A stretch of 64,000 nt of DNA from positions 117,196 through 181,195 of the forward strand of contig VUYT01000036.1 of the NCBI GenBank assembly GCA_008802785.1, in the 5' to 3' direction. Source of the DNA: Symmetrospora coprosmae (lineage: Eukaryota; Basidiomycota; Cystobasidiomycetes; Symmetrosporaceae). The position numbers and the translations under genes are program-made. This document shows positions 48,001-59,448 of the stretch, in pieces. The notes below the pieces were generated by a model. The model had not been told where the DNA came from, ran no database searches, and was given only the letters and a program-made list of their open reading frames with translations. Numbering within the stretch: position 1 is the stretch's first letter; the number at the start of each line of letters is the position of its first letter.

Positions 48001-50536
48001 GACACGGGATTGCGCGATGTCACCCACATCATCATTGACGAGGTGCGCAGGGCGGAGCATGAAGGTAACTTCATCTTCTCCGGCCGGCTAACCGCCTCTC
48101 CGGCAGGTCCACGAACGGAGCATCGACTCAGACTTCCTGCTCATAATCCTCCGCTCATTGCTCAAACGCCGGAAGGATCTGCGTGTCCTGCTCATGAGCG
48201 CCACAGTCGACGCCGAGAAAATTGCAGAATACATGGGCGGGTGTCCAGTCATCAACGTCCCCGGACGGACATTTCCCGTTTCGCCTTACTTTCTGGAGGA
48301 CGCAGTCGAAATGAGCAACTACAGGCTGGAAGCCGACTCCGACTCGCCATATGTGCAGCGAGTTCAGCGTGAGTGCGCCACGCGTGTGCACATCTGGCGC
48401 CTCGGCTGATCAGTCATGCGTCCTGCAGGCAAAGGCAAGCGACAGACGGCTTTCGAAGATCTCGCGGATCTAGACGATCTGGATGGCACCTCTGAACTCT
48501 CGAAATTCGGCGCTGGCTATTCGAAGCAGACACTCAATACTCTGCAGATCATGGACGAGAACGTGATCAACCTCGACCTCATGGTGCAGCTCCTCGAGAC
48601 CATCTGCTTCGCCAACCCAAAGTCGCAAGACTTTTCGCACGCCATCTTGATCTTCCTCCCCTCACTCGAGACCATACGAAAGGTCTGCGACTTGCTAGAG
48701 AGCCACCCGCAATTCGGGTCGCGGGAGTTCAGGGTCTTCCCACTGCACTCGTCAATATCCAACGAGCAACAAGCGAGAGTGTTCGAGGTCCCACCGCGCG
48801 GCATCCGCAAGATTGTGGTGTCGACGAACATCGCAGAGACCGGAGTGACTATTCCAGGTGCGCCAATGCTTCGTGCCCTCGACTTGGTTGGACGAGCTGA
48901 CGGGTAGGTCCGTGTGGCAGACGTCACGGCTGTCATCGACTCGGGTCGCCACAAGGAGATGCGATTCGATGAGAAGCGCCAGATCTCGCGTCTTGTTGAG
49001 TGCTGGATCGCCCGGTCCAATGGAATGCAGCGCCGTGGCCGTGCTGGACGCGTGCAGGAGGGCATCTGCTTCCACATGTTCAGCAAGGCGAGATTCGAGT
49101 CGGCACTACCTGACCACCCGATCCCGGAGATGCTGCGGCTGTCTCTGCAGGATCTAGCCTTGCGCATCAAGATCCTGAAATTTCCCGGATCCATCGAAGA
49201 CACATTGTCGCAAGGGTTGGATCCTCCAACAGCTATCAACATTCAACGTGCGATACAGAGCTTGATCGAGGTCAAGGCACTGAATGCAGCCGAGGAGATC
49301 ACTCAGCTTGGTCGTCACCTCGTCAAACTGCCTCTGTCAGTCGAAGCCTCGTGGTGTCGGCCCGGCGTGATGGCAAGCATTGCTGACCATGACGGATCTG
49401 AAATGCCTGCAGAGACGTGCATACAGCCAAGCTATGCCTCCTTGCCACCATCTTTGGCTGTCTCGATGCAGCGCTCACGATAGCCGCGACGCTCAATTCG
49501 AAATCCTTCTTTCTGACACCCTTCGGACGGGAAGCCGAAGCCGACACAATCAAGCGCTCTTTCAAGGTCGCAGACGAGCACTCGGATTTCATGGTCATGT
49601 ACCGCGCGTACAAGCTCTGGCGACAGAACTGCCTGAACGGCACATGGTCGACCTTCTGCCGCAAGCACTTCCTGTCGCATCAGAACCTCGTTCAGATTGA
49701 GGAGCTGAAGTGCCAGTACATTGGCAACCTTTGCGATGCCGGCTTTATCGGCAAAAGCGCCGATAGCGACAATGGCACGACTCGCTACCCAAAGTGTCCG
49801 AGGGTCCGCTTCGCACAGCTCGAACCGCACTTGGATCGCTTCTCGGATGATGCGAGCATGGTCATGGCGGTAATTGCTGCAGCCATGCACCCAAAACTCG
49901 TCTATAAGGATGTTGGCGCAGTCTGGAAGACGCTGTCGAACAACGCGCCTGTCGCCATTCACCCGTCCAGTTCGAATTTCTTGCACGGGCGCAAGCCGGA
50001 TTTCGGCAACGCCTCTTTCCTTACGTTCTTCAATATTCAACAGTCCAAGCGACTTTGTGAGTCGGCGGAAAAGCGCCCCCCTGGTGTCCTACCTTACTCC
50101 CGCTGATCACTTCCCTGGGCACAGACGTCTGGGAGAATGGGGCGGTATCGGAAAAGGCCGTTATGCTGCTCTGCGGCGAAGCAGATGTCAAAGTGAGTCG
50201 TCTCGTCTCCCAACTTACCTCCATACAGGGTCGCTAATCGCATCTTCCATGTGACAGCATGTTGCTAGCTCGCTCTCAGTCGACCGCAAGATCCGCCGAC
50301 ATGTGGACCGCAAGTCCGGTCTCGCAATCGAGCTCCTTCGGACACGCTTCGACGAGCTCCTGCAAGCTCGGCTCGATGCACCTACACAGCCGCTGAGCGA
50401 GCGCCATGAGTCATGGTTTAGACTGCTCGAGGAGGCGCTTGCGTCAGAGTCCGAACAGGAGAGGCTCAGGGCGGCTGCAGGCGGGAGAGCCGACAAGCCG
50501 ACCGTCGCCATCAATGTAGTCAAGCTTGCTCGGTAG
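45037..50536 (+). CDS. DEAH-box RNA helicase of the DHX29/YLR419W type
   Basis: Cytosolic helicase; in other eukaryotes DHX29 helps 40S subunits scan structured mRNA leaders. Fourteen exons (45037-45057, 45138-45545, 45632-45829, 45890-46451, 46519-47432, 47501-47598, 47666-47903, 47974-48042, 48107-48368, 48429-48857, 48921-49335, 49413-50056, 50125-50192, 50258-50536) encode about 1,534 residues. Motifs in order: a UBA-like segment (SRIAGLFLILRKCGFTQ), an RNA-binding-like stretch before residue 800, GETGCGKSTQ (motif I), EPRRISAISLAQR (Ia), DEVHER (II, DEVH), LLMSATVDAEK (III), NIAETGVTIP (V) and QRRGRAGR (VI), then ratchet and OB-fold regions. Motif I is completed only across an intron (47599-47665). 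The first coding exon is 21 nt, MAKKKAQ. Several Pro- and Ser/Asp-rich linkers precede the core. Confidence 0.93.
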
Positions 50537-51286
50537 ACATCTTCTGATGCGCGTAATTGCAACGCGACACTCTTCTATCGCCTGCACCTTGTTCAGCGAG
50601 GTCCGAGGACGCGTCGCCTCCTCCAGCTCGATCGCGCTGCGCGTACGCGACCGGCTTGAAGGCGTCGGGCGCTGGATTCGACCATACGTCTGCCACAGAC
50701 AGCACAAGATACGAGAGCAAGCAACATGTCTGCGAGGCTTCCCATGCGCTGCAATAACGGCACATTTGCGTCCCGCCTCTGCAGATCCTTCTCTGCTGGG
50801 AATGTCATCGAGGGTGGCCTCCATGTTCAGTCGGAGATCCTCCGCTGTCGCCGGCCGAGCGCGGGCCTGGATGGAGAGACTCCTGATTGCATTCCTCAGA
50901 GCTCGTGCCTCAGCAATGCAGATCCGACGCTCACCTGACAAGGAGCGAGCTGTCCGACTGGTGCACCGGACCAGCACGTCGCGCTCGTTGCGACGTCGAC
51001 CAGACGCTCTCGCCTCCCCTTGCTTCTTCTGCTTCTCTCCGCCAGCTCGAATTCCAACAACCAACACGCACGACCACTCGTCACGACACAGAGGCTGCTC
51101 ATCGCGCCTCTTACCCACTCTCCTTTTCTAACGCACTTGTCTACGACTTCTTGACGCCTTCGCTTTTCCAACCCGTCTTTTCCAGCTTTTACAGACCCAC
51201 CAAGTCTGCCCCACCCTCGCTTTCATCTACAGCGCTCTCTGCCAGCACGCGCTTGCTCGACGTGGTCCACCACTCTAATTAGCACC
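50537..51286. promoter_or_regulatory. Promoter region of the secreted lipase gene
   Basis: 750 bp between the helicase stop and the lipase start. Two overlapping ORFs of about 200 codons on opposite strands show no family signal and are treated as chance frames. C/T-rich leader near 51100-51250, as often seen upstream of well-expressed fungal genes. No TATA element was certain. Confidence 0.35.
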
Positions 51287-52797
51287 ATGTTCGGACCAGC
51301 TACCCTTCTCGCTGCCCTGCTGGGCTCTGCTGCGCTAGCCTCGGCGCGCATGTGTCCGGCGCCTTCCATGTCACGAAGGCAGACACGAGATCCAGCCTTC
51401 ACGATCGATTCCCTCGAGCTCAACAATCGTCTCAATTGCACGAACCCCGGAGGCCTTGCTGCCGTGCGCAACCCGTATCTCCTTGGTGCGTGCCTGCGGA
51501 CCAGCTTGCGCACATCGGCGCATCGGTTCTAGCAAATAGGCTGATTCTGCCGGTGTCGCCGTTGGCTACTTGTTCAACAGTCCCCGGCAGTGAGTAGGAT
51601 GTCGACTCAGGTGTACCTGCTCGCGACCAACAACTGATGCATCTCGCCCGGGAATCAGCCGGCAATAACGGCACTCAGAGCTGGCAGGATGGCTACGTCA
51701 AGCTGCTCACGCCAATGGGCTACGACGTATGCTACGTCTCGCCTCCTGTGAGTGCGGAACGCGCACTCTGTAAGATGTCGTGGCGGGCGTGCTGATGGTG
51801 TGCTCGCCCTTCCACGTTGCGCCGCAGCCTTTCATGCTCGACGATATCCAGAACAACGCGGAATACATTGCGAATGCCATCGACGTCCTCTATACCACTG
51901 TCTGCCGGCCTTTCCCAATTCAGGGATGGTCTCAGGGCAACCTAGCCAGTAAGTTGCGATGCGTTCCGGCACAGCGAGGCACGGTGCAGTCTAACGGCGA
52001 ACTTCCGCGCAGCTCAATGGGTCTTCACCTTCTTCCCGAGCACACGCAGAAAGATCTCTCGTGAGTCAGGCGTACATGTCTAATACATGAAGGTGCCCAT
52101 CTCTGACCAGGCTCATCTCGTCTACGCTGCTCCTGCAGACTTCCTCTCGCTGGCCGGTGACTTCCGAGGCACCACGCTCGGTCCGCTCGTGGACGCCGTG
52201 CAGCTTGGGGGTACCGCTCCGTCGGTCATCCAGCAGAGCGTCGGCTCGAACTTCCTCGCTGCGCTCGCTGCCAAGGGCGGCAATTACAATTGGGTACCGA
52301 CGACGAGCATCTCGTCGCGTACCGATGAAGTCGTCAGGCCGCAGGTGGAAGCGTCCATCGAAGGGTCGACCGGCTTCCTTGGAGGGTCCAGGACCGGCAA
52401 CATCCTCTTCCAGGCGAGTTTCATTGACCTCAAGCTTCTGGTCGTCCCCAGATTAACCGTGTTTCCGCTGTGACAGGATTTCTGCCCGTTGGTGACCATC
52501 GGACACGGCGAGCAGCTCTACGTCAACAGCTCCTTCCAGATCATCAAGCTCGCCCTCCAATCATCCACACGATTCGCCTCGCCAGCCGTGGTGCGCACAG
52601 CCGTCGCGAACGGCACCATCCCCTGCATCCAGGACGATGTGGCGCCCGGCCTCGACCAGGCGGACGTGGCCAGCTTGCAGGGGTCGTTCGTCTTCGCGGC
52701 GGCTGCCGTGCTCGCGCCGCCCAACCCGAGCCTCGTCGAGCCCCCACTTCGCTCGTACGTCGCCAACACGCCAGATAACGAGGTTCACGACGCCTAG
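51287..52797 (+). CDS. Secreted lipase of the Candida antarctica lipase B family
   Basis: Extracellular serine lipase. Seven exons: 51287-51485, 51581-51589, 51659-51747, 51828-51948, 52013-52071, 52111-52413 and 52477-52797, about 366 residues. A signal peptide (LLAALLGSAALASA) is followed by a short propeptide with SRRQ, then DPAF as in lipase B, LLVPGTG (oxyanion region, split by a 9-nt microexon), GWSQGNL (catalytic Ser), SRTDEVVRPQ (catalytic Asp) and TIGHGEQL (catalytic His). Two splicing oddities: intron 52414-52476 has a GC donor (CAG|GCGAGT), and the join before AHLVYAAPADF needs a 39-nt intron (52072-52110, CTAATAC branch point) rather than the nearer GTGAGT donor, which breaks the frame. 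Downstream neighbour is convergent. Confidence 0.87.
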
Positions 52798-53021
52798 AAC
52801 GGACGAGGCTCCCACTAACGACCATAGTAATGCTCACGAGGGCCGTGGACTTCGACGCTTCTTGTATCCCGAATACCCCGTGCGAATTCAGTTTGGTCAG
52901 GCATGATTGATTCCCTGCCTTGACATGTCGATAACCCTCGAAGATATGCATATCCAGAATCTTGGCTACAACAACAGGCCGGCAAAACCCCAAGAGCGAG
53001 AACAAGAGATCACGCACGGAC

Positions 53022-54104
53022 CTATCCGAGCTTGACTGCATTCGTCCCGCTGAGCCATTTGGGCAGCTTGGATTTCCGCTCCTTGAATGGCTTGCTCGCC
53101 TCTGACTTCTTCTGCGCTGCCTGCTGCCTCTTCCACTCTTCGCGGACCTTCACTTTTTCTTCGTCCCGCTTTGCCTTTTCCTCGTCCTCGACAGTCTTGT
53201 GCTTCTCGCGCTGCTTCTCGAGGCGATCTTTGCTCTCTGCGAGCTTGTTGAGCCGGTGCTCGCCGTTGCCCCCACCTCCAGCGGTGAGCTCGACATTGAT
53301 CTTGCGCTTGGTGGACGAGAGCGAGCCCTTGAATTGCGACTGGTGCAGATGCAACGCTTGCTGGAGGACATGCGACGAGCTGAACTCGAGGAAAGCGCAA
53401 CCTTTCGTCTTCGGAGCTGCGCCCTTCTTGCTGCCTGGGTCTTCGCCTTCAGTGGCCTCGCTCCCTTGTGCGCTATTGCTGATCGCGTCCCTGGTAGTCA
53501 ACAAGCGCACAGAAGGCGTCTCTCCTGTTATGGGGAGGCAGAGGTCGGTCAGTCCGGACGAAGAGGGGGTCTTGCCTTTTGAGCCTGCTGGCACTCAGGA
53601 GGAAGCCACGTACCGCACGCTTCCGCAAAGTGAGCAATGATGTCCTCCTGCGTAACCTTGTATGGTAGATTGCCTGTGACAACCAGTATCGCGCATGAGC
53701 ACGGTTCGTCTGCGCGCTTCTGCACGACGATTGCCACCAAAGACTGTTCCGCGCCACTCACCGACAAAGACGATGAAGCGCTGTTTCCGATCCCTGTTCG
53801 CCTTTCGCTTCTGCTGATTCCTTGTCAATTTCTTCTTTGGCTCTCCATCTGTACCGTCGGCGTCCGCGTCTGCCTCGGCATCGTTGTCATCATCCTCTGC
53901 TGCCCGTTTCCGCTTCTTTGATGGCTTTGCGAGCTCGTCGCCCGCCTCCTCCTGGCCCAGGTCGTCCTCCGGGACGTCTAGAAGATCTCCAGCAGCATCC
54001 TCTGCCTGTTTCCCCTTTCCCTTGCCCTTGCGCACTCCCTTCTTGTGTGCGGCTGCCTTCTGCTGCTTCTTTGTGAGCCTGGGTGCGGGCGCGGGCGTCG
54101 ACAT
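53022..54104 (-). CDS. Nop6-like RRM protein, probable ribosome biogenesis factor
   Basis: Three exons: 54104-53762, 53673-53614 and 53524-53022, about 301 residues. A Lys-rich N-terminus (KKQQKAAAHKKG) and an acidic-basic linker precede one RNA-recognition motif formed across two introns: FIVFVGNLPYKVT (RNP2), then a loop and GCAFLEFSSSHVL (RNP1). The C-terminus is a charged coiled coil (KLAESKDRLEKQREKHK) ending KWLSGTNAVKLG. This layout fits Nop6-type nucleolar proteins of small-subunit assembly; the assignment is by pattern. A Ser/Gly/Lys insertion sits inside the motif between its second and third strands. It diverges from the mitochondrial uS15 gene across 303 bp. Confidence 0.75.
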
Positions 54105-54407
54105 CCTGGCTGTAGACGGAGCAAGCGAGGGCGCCTTGTATGCGATGCGATCTGACGGTGTACTGACTGAGATCACTTGTCCGCCTGCTGCAACGTAGTG
54201 GTGAGCAGGAGTTAGAGCTGTGGAGGACGCGCTCTCTCCTCCTCGGCCGCAGGGAAATTTCCCAGAGACGGAGGGAGAGGACGCCAGGACAAGACAAGGG
54301 CTGGACTCGCGGTTCAGCTTCGACCAATTCCAGCACCGAGTCGCACGGAAGCATCGCATCGCATCGCATCGCAGCGCATCGCATCGCGCCGCATCGCCAT
54401 TGTCAGC
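54105..54407. promoter_or_regulatory. Divergent promoter: Nop6-like / mitochondrial uS15
   Basis: 303 bp between two divergent start codons. Contains the (GCATC)n array just before the uS15 ATG. No TATA element recognised. Both products serve ribosomes (nucleolar and mitochondrial), which may be coincidence. Confidence 0.45.
54351..54397. repeat. (GCATC)n pentanucleotide repeat
   Basis: About nine imperfect GCATC/GCAGC/GCGCC units directly upstream of the uS15m start codon, probably in its 5' leader. Comparable to 44513-44555. Confidence 0.85.
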
Positions 54408-55808
54408 ATGGCCATGGCATTGCATCGTCGCCTCGCTTCCCTGAGCCTGCACGGGCCAGCGGGGGCCACCTTGAGCTTCCAGGCGAGCGCATCGACCAAC
54501 TCGTGCAGAGGTGAGTGCGCGCGCGCACATACTGCATTGATTGATGGCTTTGGATCGATGCGCTGACAGTGCCCCTCCGTCATAGCGTCCACCTCGTACC
54601 TCCATCCGTCATCGCCTGCCACCACAGCACCCCGCTCCTCGGCCTTCCACACCAGCTCCATCGCCAGCGAGAAGAAGCGCAAGATGGTCGCCCGTCTGCG
54701 CAGAAAGGCAAACCTATCTCGGCGAGAGGAGGCAGTCAAAGAGCTGCGCGCGACGGCTCCGGATCCGATACGGGGCTATGGCCCGCGCAACGAGCACCTT
54801 TGGAACAGCTGCGAGCTGAAGCGTATCCTGCTCGACAAAGACGCAGTCTGGGCTAGTCCACAGCAGCAGGGGGAAGGAAGTGGGCAGGACATCGCTGGCA
54901 AGGTGCCATACTCGGGAGCGCTCATGCTGCCGTCGCTGGAGAACAGCCGCGCGGCAGTGCTTGGCCCCGAGGAACCACATCTTCCAACACCAGGACAGGC
55001 CTTGCCTGCGCCAGCACAGGCCACACCAACGGCAACAATAACGACAGAGCTGGCAGGCTTACCCGTATCCGGCAGCAGCGAGAATGGCAGCAGTACGGCG
55101 CTGGTGGCGAGAGCGGGAGAGAGCAGGGCCGCACTCGCAGACAGCACGGCAGGGCCGCGCAACCCGGACCCGGTGTTCGCCGCATCCATGCCATATCTCA
55201 ATTTCGGTCTCTCCGCCGAGGACGCATCGCTCCTCTTTGAGAAGCTGCCTGCAGCCCATGCCTTCCTCACGTCCGACACGCCAACGGCGCACGAGAACAT
55301 CCTTCGAGAGAATATAGAAAAAGCAAAGATTGAGGAGGACAAGAAGGTTGACGTCATGAAGCGCATTCTCGATCTCAGGAACGCAAACTCGCGCGGTATC
55401 CGGTTCGAAAACACGCGCAGGATCCTGCATCGCTTCGGGCAAGGTCAAGGCTCCGGCAGGTCGGAGGTTCAGGGTGCATTGGCGAAGCGAGCTTAATAAG
55501 TCGATCATACCGTAGCTGACACATCTCTCGCTCTGTTCTCGCTCTGTTGCTCAGCCGCCATCTTGACGATGCGCATTCATTCACTGGCAGACCACCGCGA
55601 GTCAATGCCTCGGGACATCCACTCCAAGCGGGGTCTGCGTGCGCTTGTCATGCAGCGGGCAAAAGTGCTCAAGTACTTGAAGCGGCAGGATCTGGCGAGA
55701 TACGCGCAATGCCTAAAGGACATTGGCGTCGAGCAGCGCGCTGTCGAGGGCGAAATTATGATTGTCAACCCGCCATCGGCTAAGCAGTTGAGTCGAGCGG
55801 GCAAATAG
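54408..55808 (+). CDS. Mitochondrial small-subunit ribosomal protein uS15m
   Basis: Mitoribosome component that binds small-subunit rRNA. Three exons: 54408-54510, 54586-55473 and 55555-55808, about 414 residues, far longer than bacterial S15 (about 89), as is usual for fungal uS15m. The N-terminus (MAMALHRRLASLSLHG) is a presequence, with a FHTSSIASEKKRKM processing-site context. The S15 core is split by the last intron: GIRFENTRRILHRFG, then SEVQAAILTMRIHSLADH, PRDIHSKRGLRALVMQRAKVL and KYLKRQDLARYAQC. The unspliced frame ends too early, so the join at 55473/55555 is essential. The middle 170 residues are Ala/Gly/Thr-rich. A second ATG lies two codons in. Confidence 0.88.
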
Positions 55809-55938
55809 GCTGGATCCTCCTAGGTGTAGTGCTGTTGCAGTGCACTGCCCGCAGAATGATACAACAACGATGCGGCAAGCGAGGTCTAATTGCGATGGTT
55901 GCTGGTCGAGGGCTTTTCATTCGCAGGTGTGCCACAGC

Positions 55939-56862
55939 TCAATCGGAACTGGCACACCCTCGGCAGCCGCAGGCGTTGCATTCCACGACTTGTCCCTTCC
56001 GAAGTTGCGCTTTTGGTATCCGGCACACGCACGTCGACTCTGTAAAGTTGTTGGCCTGCAAGAACGAATGGAAGGGGCTACAACGTCAGCTTTCACGCCG
56101 GCACTGCAATCTTCACAGATGAATGAGGTCGTGAGACACATACACTCGTCTGGATGCATCGCAGGCAGCAGAGCTTCTCGTACCCCTGCTTCTTCCACTT
56201 GGCAATGAGGCTGTCGCGGTTCCATAGGGGAAAATGGAGGAGCGGAAAAGCCAGGGTGAGGATCAGTGAGTCTGGCTTTGCCGCAGCGAGGGGTACCGGT
56301 GCGGTGCAGTCACAAAGAAGAAGGGCACGCACTTGACGTCTGCATACTTCTCTTCGCACAGCCAGTCGTACAGCTCCCTCGAGATTGCCTCTCGCTTGTA
56401 GTAGAGCTCGTAGATCCAGCGCGAGCGCGTGTGCTGGATGCGCATGATGGGCCAGACCGACTCCTGCTTGCGCTTGCCTTCGTGCGACTCTGTTTCCGCG
56501 TCGCGCATCTGCCGCTGGTACTCGTCGAGCTGCATGGCGGCGACGTCCGTGTATCGTGGTGCACGGCCCCCAGTGGACAAAGAAGCGGAAGCCGAGGGCG
56601 AAACGAAAGCAGCGTGGCCGGGATACCGAGCGAGGAAGGCGGATGTGCGCAGAAGTGTCAGTGACTTGCGCTATGATCGTTCCCGCTACAGGCGCCTGCG
56701 TCCGCCCTCCAGCCTCTCGCGCCAGTCTGAATGCCCGAGCAATCTTTGTGGCACCCGACGGGAGCTGCTGCTGCTGCCCTTCTCTCGCAGACTCACCACT
56801 TCTTCAATCTCGTCGTACCCCTCTGGCGGTGCTTTCGTCCGCGAAGTCTTTACTCTCGGCAT
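55939..56862 (-). CDS. BUD31: Pre-mRNA splicing factor Bud31 (G10)
   Basis: Spliceosomal protein of the catalytically activated complex. Four exons: 56862-56797, 56529-56333, 56210-56144 and 56055-55939, about 148 residues (human 144). The product starts [20 protein letters not shown], has [30 protein letters not shown]-type [18 protein letters not shown], and zinc-binding cysteines in [15 protein letters not shown] and [10 protein letters not shown]. Three introns of 267, 122 and 88 nt interrupt it, the first one the longest in this window. Exon 3 ends at AGT before a GTATGT donor, fixed by the match to the family. Its last codons lie 130 bp from the convergent uS15m gene. Confidence 0.95.
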
Positions 56863-57113
56863 GGCTGTGTGTATGTATGGGTTCGGTGGGAGCGAAGCTG
56901 ACGAGCGTCGAGCCGCCAGGCGCGCGACCCGCAGGATCCTTCGGCCACATATCGCGACTGAGTGCAAGGCGTCAAGCAAGCTAATTGCGATGTTCAAGAC
57001 GATGGACTGACAATCTGCAGCTTGTGCGCAGCGTGCCAAGATGTTATTGCAAGCGTGTGCCATTTACGCGGAGCCGCCCCACCTTCCTGTCGACGTCAAT
57101 TTCAAGACTGCAA
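56863..57113. other. Intergenic region
   Basis: 251 bp between the alpha-glucosidase copy 2 stop and the BUD31 start, both minus strand; holds the BUD31 promoter. No element recognised. Confidence 0.3.
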
Positions 57114-59448
57114 TCACCTAGCCTGAAAGCCATACACCCTCCCCTCCCATGGCCTCAATGCACTCCCAATGCCTCTCTTCTGATCGTCGTAGTTGCCAAG
57201 CAGCAGCACCTCCTTGCCGGCGCCCTCCTTCAGGCCCGCCGGCATCTCAACGCTCTGCTCCTCCCCGCTGAAGTTCAGCACAACGAGCACCTTCTGTGCA
57301 GCATCGGAAGGATTCGTCTTGACATAAGCCATCGTCTTGTCGTTCGTCGGGAGGAGCTCGAACAGCCCAAAGATGAAGGTGTCGGCATGCTTCTTGCGCA
57401 GCGCGAGCGCCTTCTTCCAGAATGAGAGCACGCTACCCTCGTCACCCTCCTGCTTGGCAACATTCAGCCCGGGGTAGTTGTCGTGCACGCGCATCCTGTC
57501 CGGTCACAGCATCAGCAAGGGCAGTGCGGAATGATCCGGCTGACGCTAGTCGTAGCTCTCACCAGGTCTTGTCGCCGGTGGAGAAGCCAGCGTTCCGACC
57601 GGCGGTCCACTGCATAGGGGTCCGCGAATGGTCTCTTGTAATCGTCTGGACGCCCTTCCACGCCGTCTCGGCATTGTATTGGCCATCACCGCGCGCGATC
57701 CCCGCCTGGATGTTCTTCCAGTACATCTGCGTCGCCGGGTCAATGTACTCGGCAAGTGGCCACTCTTTCGGCAAATTTACCATCCCAATTTCCTGGCCCT
57801 GATAGAGCAGGAGTGTCCCGCTGAGCGTGACGAGGTAGATCGAGAGCAACTTTGCGCTGATCCCGCGGTATTCAGGCGAATCGTCTGCGAAGCGGCCAAT
57901 GCTGCGACCATGGTCGTGGTTCTCCCTGTGGACACATTGGCCGTTAGGCACTCAGCCTTGTTCGGTCCCGGCCGTACGAGAATGCGTGGACGAGACCCGT
58001 ACAAGTAGTTGCACTCCCATGCGTCGTGCTTGGGATCTGCGAGTTGCTGGATGAGCTCTGTCTTTGTCTTGAACTGGTCCAACGTCCACGGGCGGTAGTA
58101 ATACGGGAATCTGGAAGATTTGGTAGACTCGGTCAGCGTGTACAACAAGCGCAATGAGCACACGGCACTCTTACTCCGGATCGTGGTCAAGTCCTAGGAC
58201 ATCGACTGTTCCAGTGTCAGTGTGGGGATCCGGCCATCAGCTGGGATCTCGTCGGAATTTGACGCTCGCGTCGACTTACAGCCAATGGCCATGCTGTACT
58301 TGTTTTCTTTGGCCGCTACCTGCTCCAGCATGCGCTCCACAGATAGATCGCCCCCTGATTCTGCAATCGTGACGGCGCTAGCAAGTGGAAATGAAGGTGG
58401 GATGAGCAGCGGCTCCAAGCCCGAATCGTCTTTCAGCACGCATGAGCTCACTCGAATCTGGCGAATGTCTTGCTGACCATGTCTTGCACGAATTCCCCAA
58501 GCCTGGGACCGTGATGCATGACTTTCTCGGAAGGCTGGTCAAAGGTGTTTGCGTCCACGAGGGGTACATCCTCGAAGGGGTGTTTGGAGTAGAACGTCGT
58601 TGCATCCACGCGGAACCCATCAACGCCCTTTTTCAGCCAGAAGGTGATGGCATTCTCAAAGATGGCATCGCGGACCGCCTCAGTCTCCCAATTCAGGTCA
58701 GGCTGCTCCTTCAGAAAAGTGTGGTAGTAGTATGAATCGGTTGGCTCCGACCACTCCCATGTCGATCCGCCAAAGATGGCGCGCCAATTGGTCGGCGGGA
58801 TGCGTTCTCCGGCTTGCGTATACCGCGCCGGACGCCAAATGTAAAAGTCTCGGTACGGGCTGTCCTTGCTCTTCTCTGCGTCCTTGAACCACGCGTGCTG
58901 GTCTGAAGTGTGCGAGATGACGAGGTCGAAGAGGATCTTCATGCCACGGTCATGGCAGCCCTGAATGATGGCTTCGACATCCTCGAGTGTTCCATAGCGG
59001 TCGTCAGGCTTCTGGTAGTCGGATATGTCTGCAGAGGAGGACATTGATGTGTGTGTATTACATGCTCCGACGGGGACCATCGCGCAAGCGCGGCACCGAA
59101 GTCGGGGACAGCTCACCGTAGCCATAGTCCTTGTTCGGGCTTTGGAAGAAAGGGGAGATCTGGTCGTAGAAGGCAAGACGGCACGCGGAAAGTCTTGATG
59201 TCAGATGGGTGGGCCCGTATACTTGGGGTGGCGTAACCAGCTCGAGCTTGCGGAGCAGTCGCGTCGAGAGCAGTCCTCACCCAAACGGCATCAACGCCCA
59301 GACCGGCGATGTAATCGAGCTTGGAGAGGATGCCTGGGAGATCTCCCAAGCCGTTCCCAGTCGTGTCGAGATACGAGCTCGGATAGATCTGAAAGACGAC
59401 GGCGCTCTTCCACCACTTTGCGCCTGCGCTGTCAGCAGAGGCCGTCAT
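57114..59448 (-). CDS. GH13 alpha-glucosidase (maltase/isomaltase type), copy 2
   Basis: Paralogue of the enzyme at 35.3-37.9 kb. Eight exons: 59448-59281, 59159-59117, 59028-58452, 58377-58280, 58205-58175, 58110-58003, 57925-57563 and 57495-57114, about 589 residues. GH13 landmarks: KWWKSAVVFQIYP, LVISHTS, EQPDLNWE, GFRVDATTF (nucleophile Asp), TIAESGGD (acid/base Glu) and NYLENHDHGRS. No signal peptide. Here the IYP codons are part of a normal exon and one long exon (577 nt) replaces three of copy 1, so copy 1 gained, or copy 2 lost, introns. The GTACGG donor at 58002 is preferred to a GTCTCG one because it restores LENHD. It diverges from the amine oxidase gene. Confidence 0.92.

Noticed and set aside
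50444-51131. Two overlapping ORFs of over 200 codons on opposite strands upstream of the lipase
   Set aside because: Arg/Ser-rich chance frames in G+C-rich DNA; no family signal and no intron support.
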